Shown here piece by piece: positions 31,366 through 42,577 of a DNA stretch of 64,000 nucleotides. The notes under the pieces are model-generated. The model had not been told where the DNA came from. It saw only the letters and a list, made by a program, of their open reading frames with translations, and made no database searches. Each line of letters opens with the position of its first letter. Within the stretch, counting starts at the first letter, position 1. The stretch is from Cydia pomonella. Its lineage: Eukaryota > Arthropoda > Insecta > Lepidoptera > Tortricidae. The stretch is from assembly GCF_033807575.1 (NCBI RefSeq), contig NC_084716.1, forward strand, positions 2,542,001-2,606,000. The letters run 5' to 3'. The translations under genes were made by a program, and so were the position numbers.

Positions 31366-31645
31366 TTCCTCGCGTTGCCCCGGCATTTTGCCACGGCTCA
31401 TGGGAACCTGGGGTCCGCTTGACAACTAATCCCAAGATTTGGCGTAGGCACTAGTTTTTACGAAAGCGACTGCCATCTGACCTTCCAACCCAGAGGGTAA
31501 ACTAGGCCTTGTTGGGATTAGTCCGGTTTCCTCACGATGTTTTCCTTCACCGAAAAGCGACTGGTAAATATCAGATGATATTTCGTACATAAGTTTCGAA
31601 AAACTCATTGGCACGAGCCGGGGTTTGAACCCGCGACCTCCGGAT
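31366..31645 (-). mobile_element. tRNA-derived SINE, inverted copy
   Basis: Reverse complement of the SINE at 12295-12602, including B box GGGTTCAAACCCC and CATGAGCCGTGGCAA. High similarity implies a recent family. Confidence 0.82.
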
Positions 31646-31723
31646 TGCAACATTGGAGATTTAGACATTATCGAATTTAAACCGTCGTGAGACATACTAA
31701 CTAATTCTACGGAACCACTCATG

Positions 31724-31840
31724 TGTTTTTAGTCACGCCCGTCAACCACGTCGTGAATCACGGCTGTCGTGAACGCTGCTTGTACTGTTAGTGCTTGAGA
31801 AAGGAGACCTGGGCTCTCCGAAATATGTCTCGCGAGTGAC
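31724..31840. mobile_element. Palindromic MITE
   Basis: GTGTTTTTAGTCAC at the left and GTGACTAAAAACAC at the right; smaller relative at 4213-4268. Confidence 0.6.
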
Positions 31841-32961
31841 TAAAAACACCCTCTCATAATTACAATACATATTCTAATAATCATAGGTTCAAAAGTAGTT
31901 ACCAAATCAAACAACTATACAGTGTGTATTTTTGATATAACCTCAAACTTAAACTAGACGTAGGTTTTAGTGCTATAAAACAATTCAGAAAGATTTTTTA
32001 GTTTAGTATTCACTACCAGAGCATAATTAATATTTGATTTTTTTTCGAGCAGCAATGTATTTCGTACATCATGATCACCTGTGACAGTTGTTGTGACGTC
32101 GCGTCATTAATGAGACGTTTTGAATTAAAACAAAGTAGTGATACATTGTTTGCTGAATTATTTTGTATGAAAAAATTGACACATTACAGCCTAAACTAAC
32201 TGCCCTTTGATTATGTGGTCGTATCAAAAATACACGCTGTATACATTTCGGCATTTCTTAGAAGGTTTCTTGCGTAGCCTTTAACTTCGAAGTTACAAGA
32301 AATCATATTTCTCCCAATTTTTATTCCCATAAAGTCCCATAATGACGCTGATCCATCCCACTCAGAACTTAATCGTAAAAATTGGAATAAAACAGCGAAG
32401 TCACTCCAAAAAACTTTCTCCCTAACAATCAACCGCTTTTTGTGGAGTTTCATCAAAAAAGTTGGGAAACAGGAAGGACCGTTCGTTGGGGAAAATAAAG
32501 CAATCCGTTATCCGTTGGTTTGTTTTAGATAAAATGTTGACTTTGCAATCTTGACGCGAATTAAGGTGTTACCCGGTACACTAACATTGAGCGGTAAATA
32601 AACATGTTTATAGAATTTTCGTTTCATTTTGTTTTAAACTTGGCATATCCCACTAGTACTGTCGAATGGTAAAGCCCGTTTAATAAATTAAGATTTTTAA
32701 AATTTAGTTTTTTAGTTAGTTTTAGTTAGTTTAAGAAGATACGTGTCTCTTGTTACACGAAATAAAAGATTTTATTTTTTATTTTTTATTTTTTTATTTA
32801 TTTATATAAATGTTAGTTCCTTTGAGGTGGCAATTGCATACGTTCGCCATAGATTTAGTTGAATTTGTGCTATCACGAGCAGATAAAGTAAGATTTTCGT
32901 TTTGTTTGTGATTTCACAACATCCACAAAATGTCTTTTCTTTGGTTTTTGATATCACTCAT
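31841..32961. other. Unannotated AT-rich stretch
   Basis: An 81-codon minus frame (32211-32456) has no domain. 32755-32800 is a TTTTTATTT run. Confidence 0.45.
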
Positions 32962-33290
32962 CATCATCATCATTTAAGAGCATGGCTCTTGTCGGTGGAG
33001 TAGACGCCAGTTTTCGCGGTCCTCGGCCAAGTTCTTTAGGTCCCTGTAAGACACGACATTTGCTTTTCGTTTTAGTTGTTGCGTGTAACTTGCTCGTGAT
33101 TTTCCTCTTCCTATTCTACCTTTGATCTTGCCTTCCAAAATAGTTTTAAAGAAATAGTCGTGTCTTTTCAAGCGACCTATCATTTTTCCTCGTCTATTCT
33201 CTATGGTCCTCAGTAGGTTTCTCCTTTCTCCAACAATTCGCAGCACTTCCTCGTTCGTTTTAATATCACTAACATAACGTTATTATAATT
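32962..33290 (-). pseudogene. RTE-like LINE C-terminus with trinucleotide tail
   Basis: The minus strand reads L-R-I-V-G-E-R-R-N-L-L, R-R-G-K-M-I-G-R-L-K-R-H-D, I-G-R-G-K-S-R-A-S-Y-T, and a final A-E-D-R-E-N-W-R-L-L. The stop is followed by a short (GAT)n tail (32959-32975), a tail type seen in RTE elements. The same protein end occurs on the plus strand at 41500-41830. Confidence 0.75.
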
Positions 33291-33797
33291 TTAACTATAT
33301 CTTTGTTGAATAACTTTACTTCAGGTTTTGTTATTTATTTCACAGGAATTATATTTTATAGTATTTAATAAACATCTTTTCATATTTTTACAATTACGAA
33401 AGTCAATGTTATAACACTCAATAATAATACCTAACAAAATCTATGCCTAACGCGGCCAGACAAGTTTAACATTAACGATTTTCTTTACATGTGTCCATAT
33501 CCTAGAAATCAAAACCCTATTTTTGTGAACCGCGTCACATGTATCGTACGGTAAGTAGGAAAGAAATTTACATTTTAATTTTGTTCCTTTAGCACGGAGT
33601 AAATTTAGTTACTCCTGACGAGGGGGCATCTGACGATGTAAATTGTTTAAGTCGCAATTAAATAACTAGGTCTTGCAAGGCACTGAAGAGGCTAAAGGCG
33701 TTAATCTTTGCGGCCCGGTAGATGAAATGGATTCATTGACTCACTCATAATCTCTATTTACCTAAAAATAAATCACTTATATAATTGAATACATGTA
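33291..33797. other. Unannotated stretch
   Basis: Nothing recognised. Confidence 0.5.
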
Positions 33798-34003
33798 CAG
33801 TCAGCATCAAAAGTAGCGGATCAAATAAAGTTTCATAACAGCTTAACAAAAAGTGATGTCTTTAATATAGAACAACTAAGACTGTAAAAGATATAGGTAC
33901 TTTTGAGCGCGAATGTTAGGAATTTATCTATATTTGGAAAAGTTATCCGGAATATCAGATAAATTTGGCGCGTTGTTTCATCCACTACTTTTGATGCTGA
34001 CTG
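33798..34003. mobile_element. mariner-type MITE (CAGTCAGCATC family), copy 1
   Basis: 206 bp, ends CAGTCAGCATCAAAAGTAG and its inverse, flanked by TA on both sides. A second copy is at 53936-54160 and an end fragment at 10846-10868. Confidence 0.85.
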
Positions 34004-36829
34004 TACCTACACATGACAACTAATACTTAGTATGTTACCTGACAATGTTAATGAATTAAAATAACTAAACATAACAAACATAAGGTTGAACAGCCGGTAA
34101 CAACAGCGCCCTTTACCTCTCCGGGACACTGCTCGCAAAAGCTTTTGAGACTCGATACTCGACTTGCCTCCCAAGATCTTTTTAACTTGTAAAATAATAT
34201 TGCTTTTACCAATAAATTCTGATTCTTATTAGGGCTCTAAAATAGCTTATTGTAGCACGTCAATTTTTTTTTCAAAACTAGGTACGTATTTTATTTTATT
34301 GAGTTAGGTATTGTGGTGATATAGTTTTTTTTAACCAACAGTATGCATTAATTTTCCAGCCAGCATTTTGATTTTCAACCTGAAATTCTTATTTTCTAGA
34401 AATAAATGTATGAATATAAAAAAATAAGAGTAAACAACCAATGTTAAGTTAAATACTTATATTTAAACAAGAAAAAAATTACCGTTACGTATATTACTTT
34501 GCAACAGTAGCTTGGGAAATTACTTAAATTCGCTAAACTTGAAGTGATAAATACATCATCAATAGGTAATTCACATGCCTATTTGCCTACTCCATACATT
34601 TATCGTATTATTTTTGTACAATATAGGAGATAACGAGCACACAAATTACGTGCTCAAAGAGTGCTTGCAATACCCGGGTTTCAAGTACTCTCTGAGCCTT
34701 CAAAAAGAGCGTACCTACTCCCTGTACGCTCCTTTCTTAAAGGTTTGAAGATGGTGTCGATTCGGATACCGCGGCCGACATTTCATTTACGTTAATTTTC
34801 TCATATACAGTCCATTACATTTTATGTTATCATTGTAATTTACTTAACATTTCCAACCCCTTCTGGTGTCTTAAGGGCTGACATACATTTATTTTCCCGC
34901 GTGGTCTTATTTTTTTTCTTCTCTCTTTATTTGGGTAAACAAACAGCCACTACAAGTAATACTTACAAAACTAATTACTATATTGTTTACAATATGTGTG
35001 GCCCACAGCGCTTACCACTAATTAGTATAAATGATATTAATTCAGAGCCAAAGCTAATCACCGACAGTCTTAAGGACTCCCGGTGTCAACAACAACATAG
35101 AATGGTTGGTTATGTACATGAAATACAGTACAAGAAACTAGAAGAAGTACTTAGTTTATAGGGCGTGTTAAAACATCAATAATACGTTTTTTATAAACAT
35201 TTAAACTACAACAAAAAATATCTACGTGATTAAATTTTTTATTGTAAGTGTTGACAAGTCTGCGCAGAGGAGCGCGCTCACCAGCGTGCGTGCGGCAGCG
35301 GCCGGTTACGAACAGTTGGTGCAGGCGCGCCTCTCGCTGTCTACTGCGGCTGGGTACTCTATAACTAAGTTTATTGTTAAAAGCGATACAGTCAAATTGA
35401 TTATTACAAATGCCGTGTAATAGTAATGCTTCAAGCAATGAGCGCCTAGAACTAAGACCTAACATACAAATATTCTTCGTATAAATAGTGGTTTAAAATC
35501 AGTACCATATTTTTTGATACCAATCAAGTATCATCTTGTACCTAGCATTGAAGCAATGGAAAATTCGTTATCCCTTCCTAACCTCCATACATGTATATAT
35601 GCACACATTACCAATGCAAGCTTTACACACATAAACCGTACCCAAAACGACCCAATAACAGAGCAAAATAAACTCAGGTGATCAAATACACTAGTACTAT
35701 AAACAAGGGGTGCTCAAATTGAAGATTCTTGGCTTGGAAGCGGGAAGTTTGGAGGCGGCAATAGTTGTTAGTAGGGTAAAATTTTATTTACGACACAATG
35801 CGGAATTGAATGTCTAAAAAAGTTTTGAATTTGATTATTAAATCCAGTATTTCAAGATTAAGTCGGCGTTGAAAGATCGATAGAAATAATTTCGCCTTGC
35901 TATTACTTTGCTACTTTATGAGACAATGGTATGATATGGAAGTAAAGTTAGCAACATATAATAGTTTTCCTAAAGTTGTATCTTCTACTGAGGTGTGCAA
36001 TAATGAGTATTCTTTTTATATCTAGCCACACAGATAAAAAAAGAGGATATTCCACTTTGCTTCTAAATGTCTCAGTTGAGCTCTTGTTACTCCAACACTT
36101 CGGTAAAAAAAAATGTAAACTGCACCACCTTTTTTTGTGCCTGTCTCTGCCCCTCACTTATATTAATAATAATATTGTCATCACCAGGCGTTTAATCATA
36201 CTCAACAACATAGCCCATCCATTTGCTATCTCCAAATCCAGGTAAACAACCACGCCAAGAACTACTTGATTTTCAATGCTCATTATCTGTCCAAGAACCC
36301 TCAAACTGATTCCCGTTCCTTGCTCCGCATCCTAAGAGCGACAATATTTACATTACTAGCAAGCAAATAATCTTGAGTCGTAGCAAAACGTACGTTACTA
36401 TCCAATATTCGTAAAAACCATATGTGACATTGCAAATTTAGTTGGAATTTAGAACTTGTTGCGTGGATTTAAGATACATAGTTCAATTAGTTTTCGAATG
36501 TGACTTATGGTTGCTGGTGAGATAGTACTCGAATACTCGATTGTGTAAGTGAGATGTGGAATCTTAATATCGTTTGATGTATGAATTAATCGTCATTTCG
36601 ACGACTAGTATTTGCAACATAGATATTAGAAACACGTGTACACGCTGTAGACAAGATGATTAATTAGGTATGAGAGTTAGACTGTATATTTTAATTCTAA
36701 ATTAAGACTACACGTCGTAAATTTTGGCGTCATGTATCTTGATTTATCTCAGCAATTACAAAACTCATCAAAGTATTGTTTGGCGAACTGGTTATTCATG
36801 GCATCTACTTCATTTCTGTAGTACTCTAA
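34004..36829. other. Long stretch without a recognised gene
   Basis: 34190-34230 resembles a retroelement 3' end (AATAAATTCTGATTCT). 34650-34790 carries a GTGTCGATTCGGATACCGCG block that I associate with dispersed lepidopteran repeats. 35263-35357 is unusually GC-rich. Frames at 34901-35161, 35151-35465 and 35976-36245 have no recognisable domains, and none is called. Confidence 0.4.
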
Positions 36830-36857
36830 ATCTACTCTGTACTCTAAATCTTTTAAG

Positions 36858-38717
36858 ATGATGTGTGTCGCCGCTAAAGCTGATTATTTGTCCAAAAAGA
36901 TCCTAAGTTCTAGTGATAAAGTTAAAACTGTATGGCAAGTAATCGGCAATGAAACTGGAAAACGTAAGATGAAGGATCCGCACTACACCGTACGAATTGC
37001 TGACACTTTAGTAAGTTCTGACCGTGAAGTGGCAGATCATTTTGAGCGGTTTTTCTCGAATATACCGGTAGAAACAACAAAGTCTCTTAATTCATCGCCA
37101 GACGTCGCTGAAGAAATTTTGAAGACATATGTGGCGGAATGTACAGAAATTTTCAAATTTTCGTATGTCACTCCGAACATAGTTCTTAAGACTTTTAGGT
37201 CATTAAATATAAAGAAAACAGAAGACCTATGGGGTCTGTCAGTCAAAGTATTACATTCCATTATTGAATCGATTGCACCATACTTAGCTGAGATTTTCAA
37301 CAGATGCATTGATGCTGGAATTTTTCCAGATATTATGAAACATAGCAAAATTATCCCGTTGTTTAAATCAGGAACAAGAACCGACTCCACAAACTTTAGA
37401 CCTATTTCAATACTACCGGCATTAAGCAAAGTGTTCGAGAAACTTATTCTAAATCAACTATCGTCACATTTCAACAGAAATAAACTGCTTGATTGCAATC
37501 AATTTGGTTTTACCAGAGGTCGATCAACTACTGACGCCGGTGTGGTACTTCTAAAACACATCTTTGACGCTTGGGAAAAAGCTCAAGATGCTATTGGAAT
37601 TTTCTGTGATCTGTCGAAGGCATTTGATTGCGTTGATCACGAAAATTTAAAGAGAAAATTAAGCCACTATGGGATAAAAGCTAGTGCCCTTGACCTTGTC
37701 TCATCGTACCTTTCGAATAGAACTCAGCGAGTAGTTATTAATGGAACTCAATCGGCTGGGTCCCCGGTAGCCCTCGGAGTGCCGCAAGGTTCAATTCTTG
37801 GTCCCTTCCTGTTTTTGGTATACATCAATGACCTACCAAAAGTTGTGCAAGAAAGACATGATATAGTGTTGTTTGCAGATGACACTTCCCTTATATTTAA
37901 AGTGAACAGAAAGGAAAATAGATTCGAGAGCATTAATGACGCGCTATCTACCGTATTAAACTGGTTTACGGCAAACAATTTGCTTTTGAACGCAAAGAAA
38001 ACCAAATGCATCAAATTTACGCTACCTAACGTCAAGCAGGTAAATAACAGCAAGATTAAAATAAACGGTGATACGCTGGAATTTGAAGATCGAACTGTTT
38101 TCCTGGGAGTCACTTTAGACTCAAAACTGCAATGGCATGCACATATAGCCACTTTAGCCGGCAAACTTAGTTCAGCAGCCTATGCAGTGAGGAGAATCGG
38201 ACAGCTAACAAACGTAGAGACGGCCAGGCTGGTATACTTTAGTTACTTCCATAGTGTTATGTCGTATGGAATTCTGTTGTGGGGAAAAGCGGCAGACATT
38301 CAGACAATATTTGTACTGCAAAAGCGAGCTGTACGTTCCATCTATGGACTGGGCGCTCGAGTATCCCTAAGAGAGAAATTTAAAGATGCAAGCATTCTTA
38401 CCGTTGCATCTCAATACATACTTGAGAATATTATGTATGTTCGGAAAAACATTAACGAATTCAAGCTTAACAGTGATATCCATAACTATAACACTAGAAA
38501 CAAGCATAAACTTGCTGTGCCCGCCCACCGCCTCCGTAAGGTTAGTACGTCTTTCGTCGGGAACTGTACACGTTTTTATAACAAAGTTCCCACTGATATA
38601 GTGAATTTGCCTCTTAACAAATTTAAGTCACACGTTAAGAGCTCTTTGTTAAGTAAGGCGTATTATGCTGTGAATGATTTCATAGATGATAAGGATGCCT
38701 TTAAGCCAGTAGCTTGA
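36858..38717 (+). CDS. Reverse transcriptase, 619 codons, intact catalytic motifs, endonuclease missing
   Basis: Contains the ordered blocks of a LINE reverse transcriptase: K-I-I-P-L-F-K-S-G, N-F-R-P-I-S-I-L-P, Q-F-G-F-T-R-G-R-S, the palm aspartate D251 in F-C-D-L-S-K-A-F-D, G-V-P-Q-G-S at 307-312, F-A-D-D at 339-342, and F-L-G-V-T-L-D. The C-terminal third (Y-N-T-R-N-K, then F-Y-N-K-V-P) is usual for this group. It copies LINE RNA at a nicked target. The ATG at 36858 follows an in-frame stop at 36819-36821, but the natural protein would start far upstream with an AP-endonuclease domain, so this is a truncated copy. No internal stop or frameshift: probably young. Confidence 0.85.
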   Translation: MMCVAAKADYLSKKILSSSDKVKTVWQVIGNETGKRKMKDPHYTVRIADTLVSSDREVADHFERFFSNIPVETTKSLNSSPDVAEEILKTYVAECTEIFKFSYVTPNIVLKTFRSLNIKKTEDLWGLSVKVLHSIIESIAPYLAEIFNRCIDAGIFPDIMKHSKIIPLFKSGTRTDSTNFRPISILPALSKVFEKLILNQLSSHFNRNKLLDCNQFGFTRGRSTTDAGVVLLKHIFDAWEKAQDAIGIFCDLSKAFDCVDHENLKRKLSHYGIKASALDLVSSYLSNRTQRVVINGTQSAGSPVALGVPQGSILGPFLFLVYINDLPKVVQERHDIVLFADDTSLIFKVNRKENRFESINDALSTVLNWFTANNLLLNAKKTKCIKFTLPNVKQVNNSKIKINGDTLEFEDRTVFLGVTLDSKLQWHAHIATLAGKLSSAAYAVRRIGQLTNVETARLVYFSYFHSVMSYGILLWGKAADIQTIFVLQKRAVRSIYGLGARVSLREKFKDASILTVASQYILENIMYVRKNINEFKLNSDIHNYNTRNKHKLAVPAHRLRKVSTSFVGNCTRFYNKVPTDIVNLPLNKFKSHVKSSLLSKAYYAVNDFIDDKDAFKPVA

Positions 38718-38844
38718 TCTTGATAGTATGATAAAAATGTCAGTAATAGTGTTTTCGTTTTCTTCCTGTGAAATAACCATACTAGCGTCCAGTAGAACTG
38801 ACACAAGAGAACATCATGTTCTCGTTTGATTGTATTATTTTAGT

Positions 38845-39580
38845 TTTGGACACTTAGAGACCTTATACACCTCTAAGATTTTATTTTATTTTAAATTTCA
38901 TTTTATTTTAATACCTATTTTAATGATTTGGACACTTAGAGACCTGTACATCTCTAAGTCAAATTAAATTTATAATTTAGTTTTATAGGTAGGCACTCCT
39001 TATGAATAATATGTAGTCGCGTTTATGTGGCGCTATGCCGTCTTTAATGTAACTTACAAGGACAAATGTTGTATCTCACATTTTATTCTCATATTTTTAT
39101 TATATTTATATTAATACAACCCGGCAGCTTGAACATGTCATGCTCGCTTAAAAGTCTTTACTTACGGTGGCGTCGTTGATCGGGTCGCCACTTTCCCGAA
39201 TGAAGGTTGAGGGAGGCGATGGCTGAGATACACGTCATACTCGTGAACGGGTGCTGTTTGTGGAGACCGGTCTGTTTAAGCTTACACGGGGTACAGGTTA
39301 TGTTAAAGTATGTAACTTTACTTTTGAGTGACATTAACGTGAGACACTTCATTCGGTTCTTGTCTGTTTTAATTTTTTTGTCTTTTAATTATTTATATAA
39401 GAATTCAAGCCTTGGCGACCCTCTACATCTCTAAGGATAATTTAATATATATTTTTATATTTTATCTCTGACACGTAGAGACTTATACATCTCTAAAGAA
39501 TTTTAGTATTTTATGGTTTTATTTTTTATCATAGTTTTTTTTGTGTAATTCGACATTTAGAGACAGTATACATCTCTAAT
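38845..39580 (+). repeat. Repeated small hairpins in the LINE 3' UTR
   Basis: Sites at 38852-38877, 38935-38958, 39474-39497 and 39556-39579 follow TTAGAGAC-n(2-3)-TA(C/T)ACATCTCTAA. Each can fold into a 7-8 bp stem with a loop of about 8-9. A fifth, weaker one is at 39410-39435. Spacing is irregular, so it is not a simple tandem array. Confidence 0.8.
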
Positions 39581-39731
39581 AAAGTATTTATTATTTCATA
39601 GATTCGATATTTGTAATTGTTTTTTTATTTTTTTTTATTTATTGTTTGTAAAAATGGACATGTAAAAGTGCCCCTGTGGCCTATTTGCTGAATAAATGTT
39701 TGATATTTGATATTTGATATTTGTAGTTACC

Positions 39732-40796
39732 GTAAGGGTCTCCCCAAACTAGTCGACGCCGTTTCGGCAAATAGCGTACGGAAAAAGCTTTATGTCAACG
39801 CAATAAGAGCGAATAAGTCGTAAATCGGCTCGGCCCACGCGAAACGACGTCTTTCGACGGGAAAACGGCGTTTTGCCGTAAAGCTGTTCGCATTCGTACG
39901 ACGCTGTTTGCAGCCTACCGCACACGTTCGCATTCATAAATCTCCTTATACCGCCGTACGGTGCCGGAAAGAGTTGAACGGCTCCGATCACGACCGAGTA
40001 CCTACGATAAGGACCGGTCAGAGCTGGCGGAAGCCGTTCAGCGTCTTCGACGGCCGAACATAGCTGACGACGGCCGAACAGAGCCGATGACGGCCGAAGT
40101 AGGTACTGATGCGTTTGTATTTGTTCATTTGAATTATTACCTACATTAAAATCTGCAATAGATCTGACAACACGGAAGTAATAATGACGGAGGAACATTT
40201 AATAATATTAGTCGGTAAATATAAGTGTTTATATGCCGTGTCTGACTCTAAGTATAGTGATCTATATTGCCACAAAGAATCAACCCACGGTCGCCTCCGC
40301 TTTTGCTGCTGTTCTAGCTCTTCCAACAAGTATGCTACGATAAAAATGCTGGTAAGCCTTTTTTTCCATGCCCGTCTACGTAAAATATCCATCATCACAG
40401 GTTATTATATAATATGTAACAATTACCAAGGAAAATAATCTTACAGGTCTGTTCAATTTCAAACTCAGGTTGTTACTAACAACCAGTCTCCAAAAATGAG
40501 ATTTACGATTGCCGATCACACGCTGTCCTACATCTGTTCGTCGGACTCAACGGCTGTACGTGTGCTGTCTGACGTCTCGACGGCAGGACGGAGCACGGGA
40601 GAGCCGACCGTCGCTTTACAACTGTTGCGATAGCAAGTCGCAGGCGATCGGGCGTCTCTACGGCCGCAAGGAGGATGAGACTGCTAAACGCAGGTGTCCA
40701 ACCGCGGAGACGGTCGATCGGCTAAATGCGAATAGTGTGGTGTAAAACACTCGGCGAAAGCCGACTCCGCGTCGACTGGTTTGGGGAGACCCTTAC
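39732..40796. mobile_element. 1065-bp DNA transposon with ~28-bp TIRs (PIF/Harbinger-like?)
   Basis: GTAAGGGTCTCCCCAAAC then AGTCGACGC at the left is mirrored at 40769-40796. ACC flanks both sides (39729-39731, 40797-40799), a possible 3-bp target duplication. Subterminal regions are rich in CGTCTCGACGG- and ACGGCCGAA-like repeats. No transposase is present. A MADF-like reading frame lies inside, which would suit a Harbinger-derived non-autonomous element. Long minus-strand frames (39749-40198) are repeat artefacts. Confidence 0.68.
40184..40438 (+). pseudogene. MADF-like DNA-binding domain, first exon remnant
   Basis: Begins M-T-E-E-H-L-I-I-L-V, then K-Y-K-C-L-Y, then S-D-S-K-Y-S-D. This is close to the start of MADF domains (LIxLVxxYPxLYxxSDxxYxD) found in insect transcription factors and in the Myb/MADF partner protein of PIF/Harbinger transposons. 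The expected W..I helix is not readable in frame, and an exon-like end with a GTAAGC donor occurs at 40352-40357. Only the first 30 residues are convincing. Confidence 0.42.
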
Positions 40797-40799
40797 ACC

Positions 40800-41384
40800 A
40801 TTGGTTAACTTTTAAAGCAGTGAACATCGTATCAAAGATGCCACTTTTTAAACAAATATTTGTACATTGTACTTGGGAATGGGCACTTCAATTCTGTACG
40901 TGATTTTTCGATTCATTCTTGTTTTTTTTTTTACTTTAAACGGTGAAACCCGTTTTGCCGCATACGGCCTTATAGAATAAGCTATAGCATAAGTAATCTC
41001 AAGAATTAGCGCAGTCATTAGTTATTACGAACGTGACTGCAAGGTGACCTTTCAACCCAAAGAGATACTCTGCTGTTGTTGGGATACTTGGGATTATTCC
41101 TCGCGAAGTTTTCTTTCACTAAAAAAACCTAAATAAGTTCGAATCTGGTTCGAATTCGCGATCTTCAATTTGGAACGAACCATTGTACAGTCTGTAGAAG
41201 TAATAACAGTACTTACTGAATTACCTTATAAAGTGTCGGCACCTGACATCCACAGGGTTGGTTATTTACGCGGGCATATATCTACAAAAAAAAACGCCTT
41301 ATTAAGATATACCATCGCTTTGTATGGGTGTGAGCTTTTTTATGGACAATGAGGCAGAAAACGACTCACCGCTCACAATCTCTC
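40800..41384. other. Mostly unannotated; decayed inverted SINE
   Basis: 41046-41180 resembles, on the minus strand, the lepidopteran SINE type seen at 14727-14975 and 12295-12602 (CGCGAATTCGAACCAG, then GGTTGAAAGGTCAC), heavily mutated. Confidence 0.4.
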
Positions 41385-41499
41385 TGCTTAGCCTTAAGGT
41401 TGACTGGTAGAGAATGCCTCGTGGCATTAAGTCCGCCTTTTGTACTATAAGATTGTTTTTCTTTTGTGCAATAAAGATTAAATAAATAAATAAACGATT
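41385..41499 (+). mobile_element. LINE 3' tail with AATAAA repeats
   Basis: TTAAGGTTGACTGGTAGAGA, ATTAAGTCCGCCTTTTGTAC and a terminal (AAAT)n. Similar tails lie at 63865-63975 (plus) and, inverted, near 5650 and 57395. Confidence 0.6.
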
Positions 41500-41830
41500 A
41501 GAGGCTTTTAAGATGTGGTTTTGGAGAAAAATGGAAAGAATAAGTTGGACTGAGATAAAAACGAACGAGGAAGCGCAGCATTGTTGGACGGAGGAGAAAC
41601 CTAGTGAGGACTATAGAGAATATAGGCAACATGATAGGTCACTTGATAAGACACTACCCTTTTTTTTATAACTAGGTATTTTAAAAGGCAATATCGAAGC
41701 TAAGAGGAAAACCACGAGCAACCTACACGTAGGAACTAAAAGGAAAAGGAAATGGCGTGTCTTACGGGGACCTAAAGAACTTGGCTGAGGACCGCGAAAA
41801 CTAGCGTCTATTCCACCGACAAGAGCCATG
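41500..41830 (+). pseudogene. RTE-like LINE C-terminus, degenerate
   Basis: Across frames it reads F-K-M-W-F-W-R-K-M, I-S-W-T-E, a R-K-R-K-W-R-V-L segment, and E-L-A-E-D-R-E-N then R-L-F-H-R-Q-E-P. It matches the fragment at 32962-33290, in the other orientation. Stops and frameshifts throughout. Confidence 0.68.
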
Positions 41831-42577
41831 CTCTCATTTACTGCATATTCTTATCTTATTCTCTCTGCTACCCAAAGCTTGTTTTTAAGAGATTGCTTCT
41901 TAGCGGCAACCTACCTCTATCCAAATGAATATTGTCCTTATTTATGTTTCTATATACGTGTTGTAATTAAATGATAAGTAAGTATATAAGGAAACTGTAT
42001 GAAGTTTGCAATAATATTTTATTATTTGTAGATAAGTAACCTACGGAAGTAAATTAAAAAATGTCTCGGACCTCACGTTATTGTCGGCCCCGGTGAGGCG
42101 AAGAAGACTAATCTCACAAGCTTTCTTATTTCCTGGACGAGGTTTATTTTTCTGCTTCGTTTAGCGCAGCGGGTCGAAAGTTGAGGTTTTCCGCATGGAG
42201 AACAGAAAAGAATATTGTATCCTTTGTATTGTAGGTAGCATTTTCGTATAGGTACTATTGTAGGTAGGGATGTAACGTGTAGCCTAGGCTTCAAAGGCTG
42301 ATCGTATCTTGCTCTAAACCCCAGTTTATACTAATCTTGGAGCACCCTGGAAACCACCCGACCGTTATAAAGAGGTGTACATGGAGATAAAGCGCTCTGA
42401 AGAGTTATTTTTATTACAACTCTTTATTTGAGAGGACCGCTTCTCCATACAAACGGGTATTGACATTATTACACAATTTGTTTTTACACAATTAGTTGTT
42501 CGTTTCACTTTTATCGTTTTTTTTTATTAGGTACCTATAACGTATAATAAAAGTTAGGAGCGAAAAACAAATTCGAA
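41831..42577. other. Unannotated stretch
   Basis: A 73-codon minus frame (42073-42294) has no domain. Nothing recognised. Confidence 0.45.

Larger units (their letters stand above)
36830..39723 (+). mobile_element. 5'-truncated non-LTR retrotransposon (CR1/L2/Jockey-like)
   Basis: Holds the reverse transcriptase frame at 36858-38717, about 1 kb of 3' UTR with repeated hairpins, and a terminal 7-bp repeat (TGATATT x3, 39700-39723). Terminal short tandem repeats instead of poly(A) are typical of CR1/L2-like LINEs. The upstream endonuclease is missing. The left boundary is approximate. The next DNA transposon begins 8 bases after its end. Confidence 0.8.

Noticed and set aside
35151..35465. 104-codon minus frame as a host exon
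   Set aside because: Spans the GC-rich island but has no recognisable domain; kept only as a finding on base composition.
37037..37429. Minus-strand frames over the reverse transcriptase
   Set aside because: Antisense shadows of the 619-codon frame.
39749..40198. 149-codon minus-strand frame
   Set aside because: Lies in the GC-rich subterminal repeats of a DNA transposon and has no domain.
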